Source: DASPKM01 sp963817075
Lineage (GTDB): Bacteria > Bacteroidota > Bacteroidia > Chitinophagales > Chitinophagaceae
DNA: 64,000 nucleotides
NCBI GenBank assembly: GCA_963817075.1
Contig: CAWFMT010000007.1
Location: forward strand, 124,001 to 188,000
Reading direction: 5' to 3'
Part shown: in pieces, positions 27,527 through 34,964 of the stretch
Position numbering within the stretch: position 1 is the stretch's first letter
Layout: each line of letters begins with the position of its first letter
Notes under the pieces: model-generated
Database searches by the model: none
What the model saw: only the letters and a program-made list of their open reading frames with translations
What the model was told of the DNA's origin: nothing
Program-made: the position numbers and the translations under genes

Positions 27527-27823
27527 ATATTTTCTTTTTGAGGTTTAGAAACTGTTCTCGTGGCCCACAGGTATTGGAAATCTAATTGGTCATTTTGTAG
27601 GAAGTGATGGGTTTAAAAGTTTGAGAATCCTTCTTCAGGAATTCTAATATATTTTTCAATTCAGAAATTTAAAATTGGCCATCCCGTAGAAACGGGACGG
27701 CGTTTGTTGATCGTACCCTTTAAAAAACTCTTTAGTCATTTTCTGATCTAATTCCTTTCTTCACAAAATCCTTCATCAATTATATTCAGCCCCACTTAAG
27801 GAACATAAACTCATTTCTTAAAA
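27527..27823. other. Intergenic region holding hairpin copy 2
   Basis: No gene was seen. The region carries the second hairpin/GTTGATCGTACCC element (27677-27718) and, to its left, AT-rich sequence that should contain the promoter of the 26186-27526 gene. Confidence 0.4.
27677..27718 (-). terminator. Hairpin with GTTTCTAC loop plus GTTGATCGTACCC motif (copy 2)
   Basis: The minus strand reads gggtacgatcaac, then gccgtcccgtttctacgggatggcc (stem gccgtcccgt / acgggatggc with one mismatch) and aattttaaattt. It lies about 105 bp downstream of the stop at 27824. It is nearly identical over ~45 bp to copy 3. Confidence 0.7.
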
Positions 27824-28318
27824 TCATGCGGCCATAAATTTCTCTACATCAACACCTCGCTCAATCACCTGGAATCCTACATGCTTTTTCATATCATCTA
27901 ACTGTTGGCAGGAACTACTGTTGCTAATAATTACCCTTGCAGTGAATTCCTTCATCTCTGTGCCTCTTTCTATACCAGGTATGGTACTCTCAAGGCTGTA
28001 AATATTTTCAATTATTATAGAATTAGGCCTGGCAATGGGAATGGGAAAAACAGGGAATGAGGAGCCAGTATTTCGGGCTTTGATCAATAGGAGAGAGAAT
28101 CCGCTGGTTGAGTTATCGACTGTAACTAGCGCGCCGGCTGTTGGAGTGACATTTCTAAAGCGATAAGTGGTTCCTAATGCCAGTTCAGTTCCTGATTCAA
28201 TTACAGGATCTTTACATGACATCGCTTGTGCTCTGACCGAAGTCTGAGCCAAGATGAATATAAACAAAGAGGCAATTGCCTTCAGTGTATAAAATCGTCC
28301 GAGGTAAAAAACTTTCAT
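27824..28318 (-). CDS. Secreted protein, short paralogue in three-gene cluster
   Basis: A 164-residue exported protein with a hydrophobic segment LKAIASLFIFILAQTSVRAQ. It shares the N-terminal module of its two neighbours: a DPxxESG motif (CKDPVIESGTELALGTTYRF), RNVTPTAGALVTVD, then a beta-rich stretch ending FTARVIISNSS. Unlike the neighbours it has no FnIII-like region or Por sorting domain; the C-terminus HVGFQVIERGVDVEKFMAA is unrelated. It may be a natural short form, or a gene truncated by a frameshift or deletion. Function unknown. Confidence 0.65.
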   Translation of the reverse strand: MKVFYLGRFYTLKAIASLFIFILAQTSVRAQAMSCKDPVIESGTELALGTTYRFRNVTPTAGALVTVDNSTSGFSLLLIKARNTGSSFPVFPIPIARPNSIIIENIYSLESTIPGIERGTEMKEFTARVIISNSSSCQQLDDMKKHVGFQVIERGVDVEKFMAA

Positions 28319-28864
28319 GGTACTTATTTTGGAAAGTTTACCGCAGGACTATTGGAACAGTCTACATTAAGATATTCGGAAGATTGGTTTAAAAATTAAA
28401 ATGTCTTTATATAAAAAATAATTTTTTAAAAATTGGCCATCCCGTAGAAACGGGACGGCGTTTGTTGATCGTACCCTTTAAAAAAACTCTTTAGTTCTTT
28501 TCCGATCGTGAAGCACATCCATTCTGTTTCTCTAATTCCGCTTCTTGGCAGGGTAATTCGTTCAATTTTTTTTGGGTAAAGATTCTCTAATAACTGTCGT
28601 TTTTAATTCTTAATGATTTTTTTGGGTGATCAGATCTTTCAAGAGATTCTCTGGATTTAATTAATTCGATCTTAAACAGGATTGGACTTCTGGATAAAGG
28701 TTTTGTAAGACCTGGATTTCGGTGGTTTCGAAGGAATTGGAATTTGTGAAAGGATACGATCAACAGCGATTGTTGAGTTTTGAATTTATTCTTTGGTCTT
28801 TACATGGATAGGATAAGAATGAACTGGTTTTTGAGGATCTGGAAGTTGATAACCGTCCTAATTG
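28319..28864. other. Intergenic region with hairpin copy 3 and an inverted motif copy
   Basis: No gene was found in about 545 bp. It contains the third hairpin/GTTGATCGTACCC element at 28435-28476. About 275 bp away, in opposite orientation, lies ggatacgatcaac (28752-28764, one mismatch). Between them are AT-rich tracts with repeated ttttttgggt words. Confidence 0.5.
28435..28476 (-). terminator. Hairpin with GTTTCTAC loop plus GTTGATCGTACCC motif (copy 3)
   Basis: It has the same minus-strand layout as copy 2: gggtacgatcaac, the hairpin gccgtcccgtttctacgggatggcc, and then aattttttaaaaaatt. It is 390 bp past the stop of the 28865 gene and 115 bp before the ATG of the 27824 gene, so its role as terminator there is uncertain. 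Confidence 0.6.
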
Positions 28865-30208
28865 TTATTTCTTTACAATGATCTGTGTAGTTGCTTCTGT
28901 AGGAGTGTAAGCCTTAACCATATAACTTCCTGCACCAAATTCCTGCATGCTTATTACCTCTGTTTGACTTGCATTGCTGCTTGATGTGCGCTTAACCATA
29001 CGGCCACTCAGATTGTATATTTCATATATCACCTGATTCTTCTGCCATGCAGTTGGGATCGTAACTCTTACTTCGTTAACTACCGGGTTAGGGAAGGCAA
29101 CAATTGTGGGTGTTGAAACTTGTTCACCGATCCTCACCATCTTTACAGCAGAGTATTGGTAACGCCCGGCATTATCAACCATCTTCAACCTATAGTATAT
29201 AACTCCCTTGCTTGAAGTTTTTAATACATCAGAAAAGGAGTAGCTATGCTTAACTGACGGAGTACCGTCAGAAAAAACAATTCCTGACTCAGTGTAGTCT
29301 CTTCCATTTGTACTTCTCTCGATGGAGAAATGGCTAAGTGCTTTTTCGTTTCCAGTTACCCAATCAAGGTCAACTTTCTTACTGTTGGTAAGTGACGCAT
29401 TGAATGAATGCATAACTACAGGCAACGTGAAAACTAATGGTGAACTAAAGGTGAAGCCTTCAAATGCAAATGAATACATTCTGTCTGAGGCACCACTTGC
29501 ACCTGTACTGTATCCGCCCGCCCTCATCTTAAAACTATTTGTGAGCAGGAAGTTGGCTGTTGCCATTACCGCTGTTCCAGTAGTATCGATACCTATGAAA
29601 TTTATCACCGGTCCCTGGAATTTCCTTCCGATCGGAAGTCCTAATGCATTTGTTAGGGTAGTTCCATTAAGTATTGAGCCAGCATCCACAATGAATTTCT
29701 GCAGGCCATAAAAAGAAACATTCTCAGAAATCAGATGGGCGTTACCATCCACATCAATAGCGGTTACGTCAAATTCAGTTACAATAACTGGTATAATTGT
29801 TCCTTCAAGTACATAAGTAACCTGGAACTCTATCCACCAATCAGAAACACCATCAGGAGTTGTACCGTTGTTATAGCTTACCTGGGGTTGGAATGCTTTC
29901 CCTGCCCAACCTGTTCCAGGAATGTCCATGCTTGTTAGAGTAACCAATGCATCTGACCTTCCATTGATCTTAACAAGTGCGTCTACATTATTGGTAACCT
30001 TTGAAAATTTATAGACGGCCCCATCTTGTCCGGCAATTCCGGATTGAAGCGTGGGGTTCTTGAAAGTAAGTTTGGTACCACCACTACCACCATCTGCAAA
30101 TGCAGCAAGCGATAATGCGAGAGCCAATATGAATGAAAAGATTTTTTTCTGTGAATTTTGTTGCGGAATAGCAACAGTAATAGATGGCGAGTAAAGGTAC
30201 GTTTTCAT
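28865..30208 (-). CDS. Secreted T9SS type A sorting domain protein, intact member of three-gene family
   Basis: A 447-residue exported protein. The signal segment IFSFILALALSLAAFADGG is followed by the family N-terminal module (LTFKNPTLQSGIAGQDGAVY, NNVDALVKINGRSDALVTLT). A beta-rich domain runs to about residue 265, then a FnIII-like segment (FSIERSTNGRDYTESGIVF) and a Por sorting domain (AFPNPVVNEVRVTIPTAW ... AGSYMVKAYTPTEATTQII). Export by T9SS is inferred from the C-terminus; the cargo domain is not recognised. It lies downstream of atpA, separated by a bidirectional terminator. Confidence 0.85.
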   Translation of the reverse strand: MKTYLYSPSITVAIPQQNSQKKIFSFILALALSLAAFADGGSGGTKLTFKNPTLQSGIAGQDGAVYKFSKVTNNVDALVKINGRSDALVTLTSMDIPGTGWAGKAFQPQVSYNNGTTPDGVSDWWIEFQVTYVLEGTIIPVIVTEFDVTAIDVDGNAHLISENVSFYGLQKFIVDAGSILNGTTLTNALGLPIGRKFQGPVINFIGIDTTGTAVMATANFLLTNSFKMRAGGYSTGASGASDRMYSFAFEGFTFSSPLVFTLPVVMHSFNASLTNSKKVDLDWVTGNEKALSHFSIERSTNGRDYTESGIVFSDGTPSVKHSYSFSDVLKTSSKGVIYYRLKMVDNAGRYQYSAVKMVRIGEQVSTPTIVAFPNPVVNEVRVTIPTAWQKNQVIYEIYNLSGRMVKRTSSSNASQTEVISMQEFGAGSYMVKAYTPTEATTQIIVKK

Positions 30209-30421
30209 AATAGGTACGTTTTTAGAAAGGGACTGATCGTGTAATTCTAGGATTGGATTCTTAGTTGATCAGGAGGATTATTGGGTCGCGGTTTCTAAAA
30301 GGATTGGAGCGTGATGCGAATTCTTCAACAAAGATTAACCGTATTTTCCGAAGTTGCAAGTCCAGTCCAAAAAAAACATCAATTCCAATTTTTGGAAACG
30401 CTTCAATGATATTGATAATCA

Positions 30422-30456
30422 AAAAAAAATCCCGCATTTGCGGGACAAAAAAAAAT
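30422..30456. terminator. Bidirectional intrinsic terminator after atpA
   Basis: The stem tcccgc / gcggga (30430-30435, 30440-30445) with an attt loop is flanked by A9 on both sides, giving U-tracts on either strand. It lies 12 bp past the atpA stop. Confidence 0.85.
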
Positions 30457-30467
30457 CAAAAAAAGTT

Positions 30468-32045
30468 TTATTTGAATTGAGGAATCAGCGTTTTAGCTAG
30501 TTCCACCATCTTCTTAACTCCATCATCGGGAAGGTTTCCCTTTTTGAATTCATTCAAGACATCAGGCAATCTATTTTCCATTTCAAGAAGGAAATGCTCT
30601 TCAAACTCCTGAACTCTCTTAACTGGTACTTCTCTCAATAAGCCTTGAGTACCAAGGTATATTATGGCAACCTGCTTTTCTACCGAATAGGGAGAATACT
30701 GAGGTTGTTTTAGTATTTCTACGTTCCTTGAACCTTTATCCAGCACAACCTTCGTTGCAGCATCCAAGTCTCCTCCAAATTTTGAGAACGCCTCCATCTC
30801 ACGGTAAAGTGCCTGATCAAGCTTAAGTGTACCGGCAACTTTTTTCATCGATTTGATTTGTGCGTTACCACCAACACGACTAACCGAAATACCAACGTTG
30901 ATTGCTGGACGTATTCCTGAGTTAAATAGGTTTGACTCAAGAAATATTTGACCGTCAGTAATTGAAATCACATTTGTTGGAATATATGCTGACACGTCTC
31001 CTGCCTGAGTTTCGATCATTGGCAAAGCAGTTAAAGACCCGCCACCCTTCGCGAGATGCCTTATAGATTCAGGCAAATCATTCATATTCCTGGCCACTCC
31101 ATCATCACTGATAATCTTGGCTGCTCTTTCCAATAACCTGCTATGCAGATAAAACACATCTCCAGGATATGCTTCACGTCCTGGAGGACGGCGCAATAGT
31201 AGGGAGACTTCACGATAGGCAACAGCCTGTTTTGAAAGATCATCATAGATGATCAGGGCGGGCCTGCCAGTATCACGGAAAAATTCACCAATAGCTGCGC
31301 CAGCAAAAGGTGCATAGAATTGCAATGGTGCAGGTTCTGATGCTGAGGCAGCAACGATTACTGAAAATTCCATTGCACCATTATCCTCTAATGTCTTCAT
31401 TATCCCGGCAATTGTTGAAGCCTTTTGCCCAATCGCAACGTAAATACAAAAGACCGGTTTGCCGGATTTGTAAAATTCTTTCTGATTAATAATAGTATCA
31501 ATTGCAATCGCAGTTTTACCTGTCTGACGATCTCCGATAATCAATTCACGTTGTCCGCGACCGATAGGAATCATTGCATCAATTGCTTTGATACCTGTTT
31601 GCAAAGGTTCTTTTACAGGCTCACGAAAAATAACACCAGGTGCCTTGCGCTCCAATGGCATTTCATATCTCTCTCCGCTAATTGGACCTTTCCCGTCAAT
31701 AGGTTCGCCCAGAGCATTCACTACTCTTCCAAGCATTCCCTCACCAACCTTGATTGATGCGATCTTACCTGTGCGTTTCACTTTTGCTCCTTCCTGGATG
31801 TCTCCGGTTTCTCCCATAAGCACCACCCCAACATTGTCTTCTTCCAGATTCAAAGCAATTGCCTGAACTCCATTCTCAAATTCCACGAGTTCACCACTGC
31901 TGACGTTGCCCAGTCCATATACACGTGCAATTCCATCACCAATCTGCAAAACAGTTCCAATCTCTTCCATATCTGCTGATGCATTGAAATTGCTCAATTG
32001 CTGCCGCAGTATGGCTGAAATTTCGTCTGGCTTAATGTCTACCAT
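30468..32045 (-). CDS. atpA: F0F1 ATP synthase subunit alpha
   Basis: The 525-residue alpha subunit forms the non-catalytic nucleotide sites of the F1 hexamer at the inner membrane. The Walker A motif GDRQTGKT occupies residues 171-178. Also visible are the N-terminal beta barrel (GTVLQIGDGIARVYGL), the conserved REAYPGDVFYLHSRLLER block and the arginine-finger region ISVSRVGGNAQ. It is the last gene of atpB-E-F-H-A and is followed by a terminator; atpG, which usually follows atpA in Bacteroidota, is absent here. Confidence 0.98.
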   Translation of the reverse strand: MVDIKPDEISAILRQQLSNFNASADMEEIGTVLQIGDGIARVYGLGNVSSGELVEFENGVQAIALNLEEDNVGVVLMGETGDIQEGAKVKRTGKIASIKVGEGMLGRVVNALGEPIDGKGPISGERYEMPLERKAPGVIFREPVKEPLQTGIKAIDAMIPIGRGQRELIIGDRQTGKTAIAIDTIINQKEFYKSGKPVFCIYVAIGQKASTIAGIMKTLEDNGAMEFSVIVAASASEPAPLQFYAPFAGAAIGEFFRDTGRPALIIYDDLSKQAVAYREVSLLLRRPPGREAYPGDVFYLHSRLLERAAKIISDDGVARNMNDLPESIRHLAKGGGSLTALPMIETQAGDVSAYIPTNVISITDGQIFLESNLFNSGIRPAINVGISVSRVGGNAQIKSMKKVAGTLKLDQALYREMEAFSKFGGDLDAATKVVLDKGSRNVEILKQPQYSPYSVEKQVAIIYLGTQGLLREVPVKRVQEFEEHFLLEMENRLPDVLNEFKKGNLPDDGVKKMVELAKTLIPQFK

Positions 32046-32084
32046 AATTGTTATATGTTTAAAAAAAATTCAATTCCACGGAGA

Positions 32085-32295
32085 AAATTCCAAATCACAA
32101 AATACAAATCACAAAAAAAAATCAAATCTCAAATTCCAATTAATAGCCAATTCCCAATTTTGTTATTTTTTTCTTTTATTCTTATTCTTTGGTTCTTGTT
32201 ATTTGGTTCTTAAGATTTCTTATTGTTATTTGGTTCTTGTGATTTATTTCCTATTCTTTGGTTCTTGTTATTTGGATTTTGTTATTTACTTCCTA
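32085..32295. repeat. Intergenic word repeat (AAATCACAAAATACAAATCAC ... TTCTTTGGTTCTTGTTATTTGG) inside the atp operon
   Basis: The left half repeats aaatcacaaa and aaattccaa words; the right half repeats ttctttggttcttgttatttgg, three full or partial copies with variants. It separates atpH from atpA by 254 bp, far more than the other atp gaps. The halves are partly complementary. No ORF is supported. Confidence 0.75.
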
Positions 32296-32299
32296 GTCC

Positions 32300-32863
32300 C
32301 TACCTGATTTTATAAATAAAGTCATTATTCAGGAACTGACTTTTCACTTTGCTCAAATCATATGAAATACTTGCATCAACCAGGGTATCGCCAATCTCCA
32401 ACCTGAAACCACCAATGATATCAGGTTTTAGTTCGGTGATTAAATCAATTTTATCAATCCCAGTTTCCTGTTTTACTTTTTCAACTATCTGTGCCTTTAT
32501 CTCTTCACTTACCGGTACTGCCGTTATCAATTTTACAGTTTGAATTCCTTTATGTCGTTTGTATTGCTCAATAAATGCCTTAATAATCTCAGGAAGATTG
32601 CTTTCTCTGCCTTTACTGATCAACAAGCGGTTGAAACCAGCAGTCATTTCTCCAATGCGACCTTTTGTTACTGTATCAACAATTTTGGTTTTTTTGTCCG
32701 GTTTGATGACGGGACTTTTGAGAAGATTTGCAAACTCCTGACTGGATTTGATCACCTGGTTAAGGAACTGCATATCATTATGCACCAATTCCAACTCTCC
32801 TCTCTCATTTGCGAGATCGATCAGTGATTTTGCATACCTCCCTGCCAGACGTGGATTAAGCAT
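32300..32863 (-). CDS. atpH: F0F1 ATP synthase subunit delta
   Basis: The 187-residue delta subunit is part of the peripheral stalk, linking the top of F1 to subunit b. The N-terminal helical domain begins NPRLAGRYAKSLIDLANERG, and the C-terminal region has the family signature ELKPDIIGGFRLEIGDTLVD. Length and position between atpF and atpA are standard. The product should act with subunits b, c and a encoded just upstream. Confidence 0.96.
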   Translation of the reverse strand: MLNPRLAGRYAKSLIDLANERGELELVHNDMQFLNQVIKSSQEFANLLKSPVIKPDKKTKIVDTVTKGRIGEMTAGFNRLLISKGRESNLPEIIKAFIEQYKRHKGIQTVKLITAVPVSEEIKAQIVEKVKQETGIDKIDLITELKPDIIGGFRLEIGDTLVDASISYDLSKVKSQFLNNDFIYKIR

Positions 32864-32914
32864 AAATATCTTTTTCCGGGTTGATCCAGGAATTCTCCTG
32901 ACCCTTCGGACCGG

Positions 32915-33409
32915 TTAATTTAATTTTATTTCGTTCGACAATTCTTTAATGTATTTCTCCTGCTCAGTCTTTTCAGCAAGTTCGCGTCTCAAAACTTTTT
33001 CTGTGATCTCGATCACCATACTTCCAACCTGATTCTTAACATCAATAATTGCTGCCATTTTCTGCTGTTGAATTGCCTGTTGGGCATCTGCAACTATCCT
33101 TGCGGATTCAATTTTAGCCTGCTCTTTAGCCTCATTCACTATCCTGTCTCTTGTTTCCCGTGCATCCTTCAATAAAAGTGCTCTCTCTTCTCTTGCTTTT
33201 GCAAGCAGGGCTTCATTTTCATTTTGTAACTGTGCCATTTCAGCCTTCACTCTTTCTGCTGTTTCAAGTGAGCCTGTGATCAGTTTCTCACGTTCATCAA
33301 GAGATTTCAGAATTGGTTTCCAGGCAAATTTGCGAAGGATGTAAAACACGATCAGGAATGCAAGTAAGGTCCAGATGATGAGACCAAACGAAGGTGTAAG
33401 AAGATCCAT
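32915..33409 (-). CDS. atpF: F0F1 ATP synthase subunit b
   Basis: The 164-residue subunit b has a single N-terminal membrane helix (FGLIIWTLLAFLIVFYILRK) followed by a long charged coiled coil (LLAKAREERALLLKDARETR onward) that forms the peripheral stalk. It is separated from atpE by an intercistronic hairpin and from atpH by 51 bp. Confidence 0.96.
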   Translation of the reverse strand: MDLLTPSFGLIIWTLLAFLIVFYILRKFAWKPILKSLDEREKLITGSLETAERVKAEMAQLQNENEALLAKAREERALLLKDARETRDRIVNEAKEQAKIESARIVADAQQAIQQQKMAAIIDVKNQVGSMVIEITEKVLRRELAEKTEQEKYIKELSNEIKLN

Positions 33410-33435
33410 ATACTAAATTGCAAGTTGTAAGATTA

Positions 33436-33470
33436 AACTGCACCCCCCGCCCTTTGCTTCGGGTGCAGTT
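33436..33470 (-). other. Intercistronic hairpin between atpE and atpF
   Basis: Perfect 10-bp arms aactgcaccc / gggtgcagtt (33436-33445, 33461-33470) enclose a 15-nt loop. On the transcript it lies 13 nt past the atpE stop and is not followed by a U-tract, so it looks like a stability or processing element rather than a terminator. Confidence 0.7.
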
Positions 33471-33483
33471 CATTTTTTTTGAG

Positions 33484-33732
33484 CTAAACGAACATTGCCA
33501 GGATACCTGCAATAACGGCGAAGAGGGCAACACCCTCGATCAGCGCCGCTGTCAGGATCATGTTTGCGCGAATGTCATTCACGGCTTCTGGTTGACGTGC
33601 GATGCTTTCTACAGCTCCGCGTCCGATCTGACCAATACCGATACCAGCACCAATCGCCGCTAGTCCGGCACCAATAGCACCTCCGGCATTAGCCCAGGGA
33701 ACCTCGCTCAAGAATACCATTAATAAATCCAT
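33484..33732 (-). CDS. atpE: F0F1 ATP synthase subunit c
   Basis: The 82-residue proteolipid forms the rotating c-ring. Two membrane helices are visible: the Gly/Ala-rich GGAIGAGLAAIGAGIGIGQI, and ILTAALIEGVALFAVIAGIL with the ion-binding carboxylate at Glu66. The polar loop RQPEAVNDIRAN lies between. I see no clear sodium-binding ligand pattern, so proton coupling is inferred. The ATG at 33732 is used; the longer open frame upstream overlaps atpB and is not conserved. Confidence 0.96.
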   Translation of the reverse strand: MDLLMVFLSEVPWANAGGAIGAGLAAIGAGIGIGQIGRGAVESIARQPEAVNDIRANMILTAALIEGVALFAVIAGILAMFV

Positions 33733-33763
33733 AATTGATCTTTTATATAAATGAAAAAAAAGA

Positions 33764-34879
33764 CTACACCACAACAGCATCCTGATGATGATCAACATCA
33801 TCATGACCTCCTTCAAAAGCCTGACCTATGAAAACTGCTGTCAGATTCGTGAAAATATAAGCCTGAAGAAAAGCCACCAGGATCTCAATGAAATAAATAA
33901 ATACTGTAAAAGCAATCGAGATTGGTGAAAATGCCCAACCTACTCCTTTACTCAATGCTCCGAAAATAAAGATCAGGGAGATCAGACATATAATAATGAT
34001 GTGCCCAGCAATCATATTTGCAAACAACCTCACGATCAGCGCAACTGGTTTAGTGAATATTCCAAGTACCTCAACCGGGATCATGATCGGCTTAACACCG
34101 CCCGGGACTGGAGGATTGAAAATATGTGCCCAGAAATGAGAATTACTGCTGATCAGGATCACTACGAAAGAAATCAATCCAAGAACCAGGGTAAAGGCAA
34201 TGTTGCCAGTCACGTTCGCTGATCCAGGAATCAAACCAAATATGTTATTAATAAGAATGAAAAAGAAAATCGTCAGCAAATAAGGCATGTACTTCTTATA
34301 CTTCTTGCCCAGATTTGGTTTTGCAACCTCGTCCCTGATGAAGGTAATTACGGGCTCAACGGCATTTTGAAAGCCAGTGGGAGCAGTCTTAACCCCCTCT
34401 CCTCTCTGATACCTTTTTGCAATAGATATGAGAACTAAAACCAGAATTAATAATGCAAGGAACATCTGAACTACATTCCTGGTAAGTGAAATATCATAAA
34501 ATCTCTCTCCGGGAGTTTCAGAGACAATCTTATTCTTAACCTGCCTATAGCCATCATAAGCCTCATGGCCATGATGAAATCGGGAAGAACTAAAGACCGA
34601 AAGTTTTCCGCGGTCAACTGAATAAATGATAACGGGAAGTGGAATGGTTACATGATGGTCCTTTCCATCTGAACCTTTGTAAGACAAAAAATGGAATTCA
34701 TAAGCGTCCAGGACGTGCCCAAAGATCACCTCATTTGCGTCAAATCCTTTCTTCTTTTCATGCTTATCAGCCTTACCTTTTTCCTCATGCTTTTCCTGAC
34801 CAACAACTGGAAAGGAAATCAATAAGATAAATCCGCTCAAAGCCGCTACCAATAAGGATTTTACACTTTTCCCAGCCAT
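33764..34879 (-). CDS. atpB: F0F1 ATP synthase subunit a
   Basis: The 371-residue subunit a provides the proton half-channels next to the c-ring. A signal peptide (LLVAALSGFILLISFPVVG) and a ~110-residue charged periplasmic extension precede the membrane part, as is usual in Bacteroidota. The essential arginine lies in the helix IVRLFANMIAGHIII; YFIEILVAFLQAYIFTNLTA is the last helix. The C-terminus ends in a His/Asp-rich tail (GGHDDVDHHQ). First gene of the operon. Confidence 0.96.
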   Translation of the reverse strand: MAGKSVKSLLVAALSGFILLISFPVVGQEKHEEKGKADKHEKKKGFDANEVIFGHVLDAYEFHFLSYKGSDGKDHHVTIPLPVIIYSVDRGKLSVFSSSRFHHGHEAYDGYRQVKNKIVSETPGERFYDISLTRNVVQMFLALLILVLVLISIAKRYQRGEGVKTAPTGFQNAVEPVITFIRDEVAKPNLGKKYKKYMPYLLTIFFFILINNIFGLIPGSANVTGNIAFTLVLGLISFVVILISSNSHFWAHIFNPPVPGGVKPIMIPVEVLGIFTKPVALIVRLFANMIAGHIIIICLISLIFIFGALSKGVGWAFSPISIAFTVFIYFIEILVAFLQAYIFTNLTAVFIGQAFEGGHDDVDHHQDAVVV

Positions 34880-34899
34880 ATAGCTTGTGAAATTTGCGG

Positions 34900-34907
34900 C
34901 AAAGATA
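34900..34907 (-). promoter_or_regulatory. Candidate -7 promoter box (TATCTTTG) for the atp operon
   Basis: Minus-strand TATCTTTG matches TAnnTTTG exactly and lies 20 nt before the atpB ATG. The usual -33 TTTG is not obvious; a T-run lies at about the right distance. Confidence 0.5.
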
Positions 34908-34964
34908 AGGAGGGAGGGGGTAAAAAAACTTAAAAATAGCTGAAGAATATCTCTTGTTTAAAGT

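Noticed and set aside
33733..33816. N-terminal extension of AtpE
   Set aside because: It overlaps the 3' end of atpB and is not part of the c-subunit family.
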